DNA from: an uncultured Roseibacillus sp.
GTDB lineage: Bacteria; Verrucomicrobiota; Verrucomicrobiia; Verrucomicrobiales; Akkermansiaceae
Length of the DNA stretch: 51,290 nt
NCBI GenBank assembly: GCA_937949965.1
Contig: CALFBF010000099.1
Span: 1 to 51,290, forward strand
Direction: 5' to 3'
This document shows positions 36,542 to 42,220 of this stretch, piece by piece. The position numbers were made by a program, and so were the translations under genes. Position 1 is the first letter of the stretch; each line of letters opens with the position of its first letter. The notes under the pieces were generated by a model. The model did not search any database. It saw nothing but the letters and a program-made list of their open reading frames with translations, and was not told the origin of the DNA.

Positions 36542-37363
36542 TTAAGCGCGCTTACGACGGAAGAGAATAACTCCAGCCATGGTAAGAAGGTAAAGGGCCG
36601 AGCTCGGCTCGGGAACTGCATTCGTAGTAGGTGATGCAAGCTGAGTCTGAATACTCTCTTCGATAGCATCGAGAGCGGCTTGCGGTCTCGTCCCTCCTTG
36701 AGGGCTACCAATCACTGCAACTGTACCATTAGCTCCACTAACAGCGCCTACAATATTCTCTTCATAAAAGTCAGTAACTCTTTGCTCTTGAAACTCAGCA
36801 TCGAAGACAACGCTGTTGATCACATCGACAGAAGAAGCTAATGCGGTATCTCTTGCCGCACGTGTACTACTAGGATTTGCTTCAAAGAATCCCGTGCCAT
36901 CGTCGATCAAAGTTAATTGGCGTACCGTTCCTTCGAAAGCGGAGGAAGCAATCTCTGCTGCCCCTGCAGCAATCGCACCAGCATAGTCCACATTTCCCCC
37001 CTGATTAGACCGTGTTACATTCCGCACACTGGTAGCAAAGTTCTGCAAATCTGCGGCAGAAGACAACTGGGTGGCGGCAATCTCAATCGTTTGCGTATTT
37101 CCGTTATTAAAGAGCACAAGCGAGGCCGCAATACTCCCATTAGCTCCTGCCGCGACGGTATCGATGAAAGACTGCTGCTCAAAAGTGCGCGCAACTCCAT
37201 CTAAGATTAAGTCGAAATCGGATAGCGAAGAGGTCTGGGCATCAACCAGAATAACAATCTCAGAATCGACGTTAATGGCCTTTAGCGAACCGATGCCTAG
37301 GGAGCAGGCAATAGAAGCACACAACAGAGTGGCCCGAGATGTGGAGAAGATACGCTTTGTCAT
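36542..37363 (-). CDS. PEP-CTERM protein with DUF1194 (VWA-like) domain
   Basis: The precursor has an N-terminal signal peptide and a C-terminal PEP-CTERM sorting tail: VPEPSSALYL, a hydrophobic helix and RRKRA. It is therefore a substrate of the exosortase system and probably ends up on the cell surface. The body matches the DUF1194 group of VWA-like proteins (DSEIVILVDAQTSSLSDFD). The metal site expected as D-x-S-x-S reads D41-A-Q-T-S, so the first serine is replaced by glutamine and metal binding may be weakened. Segments such as GNVDYAGAIAAGAAEI and RQLTLIDDG fit the fold. No exosortase gene is present in the window. Confidence 0.85.
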   Translation of the reverse strand: MTKRIFSTSRATLLCASIACSLGIGSLKAINVDSEIVILVDAQTSSLSDFDLILDGVARTFEQQSFIDTVAAGANGSIAASLVLFNNGNTQTIEIAATQLSSAADLQNFATSVRNVTRSNQGGNVDYAGAIAAGAAEIASSAFEGTVRQLTLIDDGTGFFEANPSSTRAARDTALASSVDVINSVVFDAEFQEQRVTDFYEENIVGAVSGANGTVAVIGSPQGGTRPQAALDAIEESIQTQLASPTTNAVPEPSSALYLLTMAGVILFRRKRA

Positions 37364-37447
37364 AAATCACGGAAATCTTAACCGTTATGACAAATTAATC
37401 AATTTATTTTTGAACAAAATGCATTTTCCTATGTCGGATCAGGAAAT

Positions 37448-38176
37448 TCACCGCCTCGCGTTTGGGTTAACGAAAGGGTTATTCATCCCATAGAGGGCCC
37501 AAGGACCTCGTTTCACATTCGGGAATTCCACAAAGCGCCAGTGAACTTTTTGACCGCTTTTGATGCCTAGATAATCACGCACTGCGGGAGAGATATCGAT
37601 GCCAGCCTCATTGTTTTTGCGATTCCGTACCTTCTTATTCTGGAAAACAAACTCCCAATTGGTGGTGCTGAAAGGCCCGCAATCTTCCCACTGTGCAAAG
37701 CAAACCTTGCCATTACGCGCAATCTCGACCCAACGGCCTTTGCACACGGTCTGTCCCGGGCGCGGGTTGTAGCGCTTGAACCAAGGGATGACCTTCGAGG
37801 CCTCGGGCTTATGCTGACGATGGTTCAGAACATCATTATAAGGCAAAGCGACGTAGAAGGGATTCTGTTTGGGGGTAAAGGCTTTCGGCAAGTAACCGCG
37901 ACGGGCTTTGGGGTCGGGGTTATCAAAGCCGCCATAGTTTTGCAGCCAGCGGGTATCCCAAGAGGACTTGTGATTGGGCGTCGGGTTGCGAGGAGTAGGC
38001 TTCTCCCCAATCCAAAAAATTGTGACGGTGGTGCCCAGATGCCAAGGGTACCTCGGAATCGCTCCGGCTGCGCTCCGTCGCTGAGTCGGAGCCACTACGG
38101 TAGGACCATGAGCTTGCGCACTGGCTTGCCAGATGAGACCGAAAGTGACTAAGAGGAAAAGTTGACGCGAACACAT
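37448..38176 (-). CDS. Secreted protein with RlpA-like double-psi beta-barrel features
   Basis: The 242-residue precursor has a signal peptide ending in ASAQA. The C-terminal part contains WEDCGPFSTT and GIDISPAVRDYLGI, the two phrases that in RlpA and expansin-type double-psi beta-barrels hold the catalytic Asp and a conserved strand-helix turn. This suggests binding or cleavage of peptidoglycan glycan strands in the periplasm. Two cysteines (CKGRW and CFAQWEDC areas) could form a disulfide. The N-terminal 130 residues are rich in Pro, Asn and aromatic residues and are not recognised. It is divergent from the cytochrome lipoprotein gene with only 40 bp between the starts, so promoters overlap. 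Confidence 0.6.
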   Translation of the reverse strand: MCSRQLFLLVTFGLIWQASAQAHGPTVVAPTQRRSAAGAIPRYPWHLGTTVTIFWIGEKPTPRNPTPNHKSSWDTRWLQNYGGFDNPDPKARRGYLPKAFTPKQNPFYVALPYNDVLNHRQHKPEASKVIPWFKRYNPRPGQTVCKGRWVEIARNGKVCFAQWEDCGPFSTTNWEFVFQNKKVRNRKNNEAGIDISPAVRDYLGIKSGQKVHWRFVEFPNVKRGPWALYGMNNPFVNPNARR

Positions 38177-38216
38177 GCTGCTCTGAAAGTGCGGTAAAGG
38201 TTAAAAGCGAGAGTTC

Positions 38217-38648
38217 ATGAAAGCAAGCTCCCTCACCGCTTTTGCCAGCGCTCTTCTTCTCGCATCTTGCGGTCCTTGGGGAGAAACACGTAAGCCCCAT
38301 AGTAGACAGCCTGTGTTGGACTCCCTCACCCAAGCTGAAACCGCTAGTCGCATCGACTTTGCGCGACATGTTCGCCCAATACTCACCAAGCGTTGTGTCT
38401 GGTGTCACCAAGAGAACGAGATCGGGAAACTCTATCTTCTCACAAGCAAGGAGGAAGCTTTTCACAAACAACGAATCATCCCCGGCAAACCAGCGCAAAG
38501 CCCCTTCTACCTCGCGACCACTGGACAGCATCCCCAGCTCAAGGAATATCCCAAAGGGGTCCAAATCGCGAAGAGCGATCGCAAGGTCTTGGAGCGCTGG
38601 ATTCTCTCGGGAGCAGTTTGGCCTGCAGGTCAGGCTGGACAATTATAA
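38217..38648 (+). CDS. Lipoprotein with a planctomycete-type cytochrome c haem motif
   Basis: The 143-residue precursor has lipobox LASC near residue 19 after a short signal peptide, so it is anchored in a membrane facing the periplasm. The haem motif CVWCH is in the segment DFARHVRPILTKRCVWCH, the typical opening of PSCyt1-like domains found in PVC bacteria. The later LERWILSGAVWP fits the family end (a helix with a tryptophan close to a Gly). A likely distal ligand is in the GQHPQL region or a methionine elsewhere, not certain. Its function may be electron transfer to a partner; no partner oxidoreductase is adjacent. Confidence 0.85.
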   Translation: MKASSLTAFASALLLASCGPWGETRKPHSRQPVLDSLTQAETASRIDFARHVRPILTKRCVWCHQENEIGKLYLLTSKEEAFHKQRIIPGKPAQSPFYLATTGQHPQLKEYPKGVQIAKSDRKVLERWILSGAVWPAGQAGQL

Positions 38649-38669
38649 AGGCAACAGCATCTTGTCGCC

Positions 38670-38966
38670 ATGTCTGCTGTATCCCTGACCAACACCGCCG
38701 TTATGGGGCAAGAGCTCGCCCTCGCCTGGAGTGACGGTGAGGAGAGTTATTTCTCCTTCGAAGCCCTCAGACGCGCCTGCCCCTGCGCCAATTGTCAAGG
38801 AGAGCCCGATGCCCTCGGACGAGTCATTCGCCCCGAAGTGCGCTTTGGCTCCCGTGCCTTTGAGCTCGCCAGTTGGGAGCAGGTCGGCGGCTATGCATTA
38901 CAGCTCCGCTGGGGCGATGGTCACTCTACTGGACTCTACTCCTTTCACTACCTCCGAGCTCTGTAG
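38670..38966 (+). CDS. DUF971 protein (GBBH-like N-terminal domain)
   Basis: This 98-residue single-domain protein matches the DUF971 family, also found at the N-terminus of gamma-butyrobetaine hydroxylases. The cysteine cluster RACPCANCQGE is the family hallmark and may bind zinc or an Fe-S cluster. The C-terminal WGDGHSTGLYSFHYLRAL is also typical. Homologues are often near Fe-S cluster or Mrp-type genes, but here the neighbours are a cytochrome lipoprotein upstream and an alpha/beta hydrolase 6 bp downstream. The start ATG at 38670 is 21 bp after the preceding stop, so the three genes are probably one operon. Confidence 0.87.
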   Translation: MSAVSLTNTAVMGQELALAWSDGEESYFSFEALRRACPCANCQGEPDALGRVIRPEVRFGSRAFELASWEQVGGYALQLRWGDGHSTGLYSFHYLRAL

Positions 38967-38972
38967 GGAACA

Positions 38973-39770
38973 ATGTCGTTGTCGTTTTATGAGAGAGGCT
39001 CGCCTTCTGATCCTCCGTTTCTTTTTCTTCACGGTCTCGGAGCCAGTTGTCACGAAACGGTTGCGGTTTTTTCTCTGTTAGAAGGGCGACGCCTCATCGC
39101 GCCGGACCTCCCTGGGCACGGTCATTCTCTCGATTTTGATCCCGCGCATTTTTCCTTTTCCTTTTTCGCTGACCAAATTGCGGATTTGTTAGATCATTTA
39201 GAACTAGAGACTATTACTCTTGGTGGTCAATGTCTGGGAGCAGGAGTCGCGCTCAACTTCGCTCTCCGTTATCCTGAATATGTGCGCAAGCTCGTCCTCT
39301 TACGACCGGCATGGCTCTCACACCCTCGTCCTCGCCATCTCGCCCTCTTCGCCAAAGTCGGTGACTGGTTACAAGAAGGTGATGAAGAACGAACTACTAT
39401 GAAACTAGCACTTCACCCCGCCTACCAGACCCTGACAAAGAGCTGCCTAGCACAGGCGGAAGAAGTAACCGCCCTTCTCGACCGGCGCAAAGACGTTGTC
39501 AGCACCCAAGTATTAGCAAAGATGTGGTCCAGTTACCCTTTCGAAGACCTAGCTGAACTGGCTAGCTGCACTCCGCCCACTCTTGTTCTCAGCACTTCCA
39601 AAGACAGCTTCCATCCCGAAGAAGTATCCCGCACTCTTGCCAGTCACCTCCCAAAAGCCCGCCTCGCGACCCTTCCACCTCGTTACCAAGAGGCCATCGC
39701 TTACCAGCAGGCACTCACTGAGCAAGTGGAGAGTTTCCTAAGCGCCACTTCTTCTTCATGCCTTAAATAA
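38973..39770 (+). CDS. Alpha/beta-hydrolase-fold protein with an atypical catalytic site
   Basis: The fold is clear: oxyanion-loop HGLGA after strand 3, the APDLPGHGHS segment, and a nucleophile elbow GGQCLGAG (residues 84-91). The nucleophile position is cysteine C87 where most relatives have serine. The acid is probably the Asp in STSKDSFHP. Near the C-terminus, where the catalytic histidine normally appears, the sequence is LPPRYQEAIAYQQ with no histidine. The protein may therefore be a non-catalytic or thiol-dependent member. A GGGA stretch just upstream of the ATG is one of the few Shine-Dalgarno-like sites in the window. It starts 6 bp after the DUF971 gene. Confidence 0.85.
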   Translation: MSLSFYERGSPSDPPFLFLHGLGASCHETVAVFSLLEGRRLIAPDLPGHGHSLDFDPAHFSFSFFADQIADLLDHLELETITLGGQCLGAGVALNFALRYPEYVRKLVLLRPAWLSHPRPRHLALFAKVGDWLQEGDEERTTMKLALHPAYQTLTKSCLAQAEEVTALLDRRKDVVSTQVLAKMWSSYPFEDLAELASCTPPTLVLSTSKDSFHPEEVSRTLASHLPKARLATLPPRYQEAIAYQQALTEQVESFLSATSSSCLK

Positions 39771-39830
39771 ACAACTGCCATAGATCTCTCTTCCGAGAAA
39801 AAGAGCCCCTTTTCATCCTACTCCGACACC

Positions 39831-40688
39831 ATGAACACTGACGAGGCACTGAGATTGTTAGAAAACAAGCTCACCGAACACGGTCTAACAGCGCAAGGCT
39901 GGACTGGCTCTCTCGACAACGCCGAGCGACGCTTCGGGGTCTGCCGACCTGCGAGCAAGGAAATCTCCATCAGCCGCACCTTGAGTGCACTCAACTCAGA
40001 GGAAGAAGTTCTCGATACCATTCTCCACGAAATTGCCCATGCCCTAGCCACTATCGAGTACCGGGACAACTGTGGTCACGACGAACGCTGGAAGACGATC
40101 TGTCGCCGCATTGGTGCGCGCCCCGAGCGTTGCTACGATGGCGAGGAAGTCACTGCTCCGGATGCGCCGTGGGTGCTCTCTCATCGCAAGACTGGAGAAG
40201 TCTTTTGTCACTACCACCGCAAGCCCAAGAACGATCTCTCGCAAACCTTCATTCGCGGTCGCAAAGCTGAAACCTTGGGTCAGTTAGAGGTGCGAGCGAA
40301 TCCCCACTTTATAGAGGCTGGCATCGACTTTTTTAACCGCACAACAATCCTGAGTTTACAGGAAAAGTTTCTCGAACAGTTAGAACCATTCGCAGAAGAA
40401 TTAGGGCTCACTCTCAAACCCGGTAAAAGCCAGTTTTCTTCCTCAGAAGCCACCATCGGACTGCGGTTAGAAATACCAATCAAGGACGGGCTCTCTCCTG
40501 AAGAACGCCTTTTCCAAGAGACCGCCCCTTACTTCGGCCTTACCTTCGAAGACTACCGTCGCCCTTTCCAAAGCGGGGGCGAAGTCTTCCAACTCACCGC
40601 CCTCAAACCACGCAACCGGAAGTATCCCGTCATTGGTCAAAACGCCCAAGGCACCTCCTACAAGTTCCCGATCGAAGTCCTTACATAA
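39831..40688 (+). CDS. SprT-like zinc metalloprotease with C-terminal domain
   Basis: The catalytic HEIAH is at H66-H70 and a further ligand is supplied by the GHDERWK segment about 17 residues later, as in SprT/Spartan proteases that remove DNA-protein crosslinks. A partial treble-clef region follows (GEVFCHYHRKPK), with fewer cysteines than the usual four-ligand ribbon. The second half, to residue 285, contains LRLEIPIKDG and PRNRKYPVIGQ segments that recur in SprT-like proteins but have no assigned function. The ATG lies 61 bp after the hydrolase, behind a weak hairpin, so it may or may not share the transcript. The repair role is inferred from the family. Confidence 0.87.
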   Translation: MNTDEALRLLENKLTEHGLTAQGWTGSLDNAERRFGVCRPASKEISISRTLSALNSEEEVLDTILHEIAHALATIEYRDNCGHDERWKTICRRIGARPERCYDGEEVTAPDAPWVLSHRKTGEVFCHYHRKPKNDLSQTFIRGRKAETLGQLEVRANPHFIEAGIDFFNRTTILSLQEKFLEQLEPFAEELGLTLKPGKSQFSSSEATIGLRLEIPIKDGLSPEERLFQETAPYFGLTFEDYRRPFQSGGEVFQLTALKPRNRKYPVIGQNAQGTSYKFPIEVLT

Positions 40689-40704
40689 GGGCCGGGAGTA
40701 GGAA

Positions 40705-40722
40705 GGGCACCTCCGGTAACCT
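40705..40722. repeat. Solo terminal inverted-repeat remnant
   Basis: GGGCACCTCCGGTAACCT matches the inner part of the inverted ends of the mobile elements at 6840, 17618, 41574 and 42220. No partner end is found nearby, so it looks like a single relic 17 bp after the SprT stop. Confidence 0.45.
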
Positions 40723-40759
40723 GAATAAGGAAAACAGAGTCCCGCGATGAGGAAAGCTG

Positions 40760-41416
40760 CTAGGCCGTCTTCTTACGCTGACGGCGGGTGACAACCCCAG
40801 CAGCACCAAGGGCCAGAAGCGCGAGACTGGAAGGCTCAGGCACTGCGACTAATGCCGCTAATTCTGCTGCCGTTGCTGCAGAACCGAGCACTCTGGGGTT
40901 CATCCCGTCAATTTGCTCTGCGGTAAGTAAATTCACGTCAACCACCACTCCCGTGCCATCATCAAACACGATAGAATCCAGCGTCACTCCCCGAGTCGGG
41001 CCCTGGCCCCCAGCAGTAACAAATAAAAGAAGGTCAGCCGATTCCCTCAATGTAGTAAAAGACAATCTGAACGCACCCCGCGTTTGGCCCCCAATCATGG
41101 AAGCAGAAACAGAATCAAAAGAAGACGGAGCAATAGCCCGCACGGTATAGGAATTAGAGGTGGCTCCGGCAAAACCAAGGATCCCAAGAGGAGCAACCCG
41201 GGCTAGGTAGCTATTACTCCCCGGGAGGTACGAAACAGTACCAAAGAGCTCATCCGATAGCAGACGACCAGCCCTCCAAGCCGCATCAATAAAAGCCCCC
41301 CCGGCTGTTACTGAGGTGTTACCGATGAGGTTCACCTGGACCAACGCGCCCTGTGTGCTCGCGGTAGCGGCAAGTCCTATCAGCCATTGGGCTCCCTGTC
41401 TTTCTGTTGTCTTCAT
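40760..41416 (-). CDS. PEP-CTERM surface protein of unknown function
   Basis: The C-terminus carries the sorting tail VPEPSSLALLALGAAG, then a basic end RRQRKK, so an exosortase system is expected to process it. Near the N-terminus a hydrophobic stretch (WLIGLAATASTQGAL) is the probable signal peptide. The frame is open to 41503; I choose the ATG at 41416 because it places the signal properly, with the ATG at 41425 as an alternative. The mature part is Ala/Gly/Ser/Thr-rich and beta-rich with no recognised domain. A conserved-looking VDVNLLTAEQIDGMNP lies just before the tail. It is an orphan beside a decayed insertion sequence. Confidence 0.8.
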   Translation of the reverse strand: MKTTERQGAQWLIGLAATASTQGALVQVNLIGNTSVTAGGAFIDAAWRAGRLLSDELFGTVSYLPGSNSYLARVAPLGILGFAGATSNSYTVRAIAPSSFDSVSASMIGGQTRGAFRLSFTTLRESADLLLFVTAGGQGPTRGVTLDSIVFDDGTGVVVDVNLLTAEQIDGMNPRVLGSAATAAELAALVAVPEPSSLALLALGAAGVVTRRQRKKTA

Positions 41417-41573
41417 CAATTCCATGATATTATTATTGTTTAATAAGCTCATCGCGGAGAACACGCGCCCAAAAGGCCACTTGCAAAGCTCACTATCTAA
41501 CAACCAACCCTTCTGCGAGAAAAAAAAGTTTTGGCCTCAAATTCATCGCATTTTTAACCATAAGATAATGAGT

Positions 41574-42220
41574 TTAAGAGCACCTCCGACAACCTCATTC
41601 CAAGAAGGCGTAACGATCTGCGTTGTAGAATCACCCGCTTCAGATCGATACTTCTCACGTAAGTCCATGCCCAGTCACTTCATACGGCCGAAGACATCTT
41701 ATACCTCGACTTGGATCCAACTCACGCCGCATTATTAAAAGGCTCTCCCGCCGGGTTTAGCAACTTGTTGTGATAGACTTTGCGTATCAAGAACTCCTCG
41801 GCGCGGCATTCTAACAGATATCCTTTATGGATCTCGGAATAATGGACGTTGTCGGTGAGAACTGCCTTGCCACTCTCGTTAACAAGGGCTTTAATTTTCT
41901 TGTTCTGCTCACGGATATTACGCTGGCGAGGGGCATCGACAAAACCGACATCGATGATGTTGCCTTCTTTAACAATGACGCCTTCACCGCGAAGAGAATG
42001 GTGTGAAAGGTCATAAGGAGTCTCCCGCTGCCATCACGTTTGTCTTTTTCGATCAACTCCTTGAAGTCCCAGATGGTGTTAACCTAGCTAATGATTTCTT
42101 CGAGCACCGGATGGAAGCTTTCCCCGTCGATGTTACGATATTTTCCATCCTCAATTTCCCCAAGTCTAGCCCTATAAGGAAATTCTAAATTCTTTCGTGG
42201 TGACCGGAGATGCCTTTCAA
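41574..42220 (-). mobile_element. Decayed IS5-family-like insertion sequence (about 647 bp)
   Basis: The left end reads TTAAGAGCACCTCCGACAACC (41574-41594) and the right end GGTGACCGGAGATGCCTTTCAA (42199-42220). In opposite orientation the two agree at about 15 of 22 positions. Between them lie transposase remnants on the minus strand. The length is about half that expected for a full element. The stop codon of the following 965-aa gene (42217-42219, TGA on the minus strand) lies inside the right end. The ends match those of the two MITE-like elements in this window. Confidence 0.7.
41722..42190 (-). pseudogene. Broken transposase, IS5-family-like
   Basis: In the minus-strand reading, a first fragment (about 42186-42001) gives ARLGEIEDGKYRNIDGESF, then an in-frame TAG at 42086-42084, then NTIWDFKELIEKD. 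A frameshift near 42000 leads to GEGVIVKEGNIIDVGFVDAP, the strand that carries the first catalytic Asp in IS5-type transposases. The following sequence jumps to VLTDNVHYSEIHKGYLLECR and IRKVYHNKLLN, corresponding to the late VYADSAY and RNKPL-type segments, so about 60-80 codons are missing between. It ends at a TGA at 41722-41724. It cannot make an active enzyme. Confidence 0.75.
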
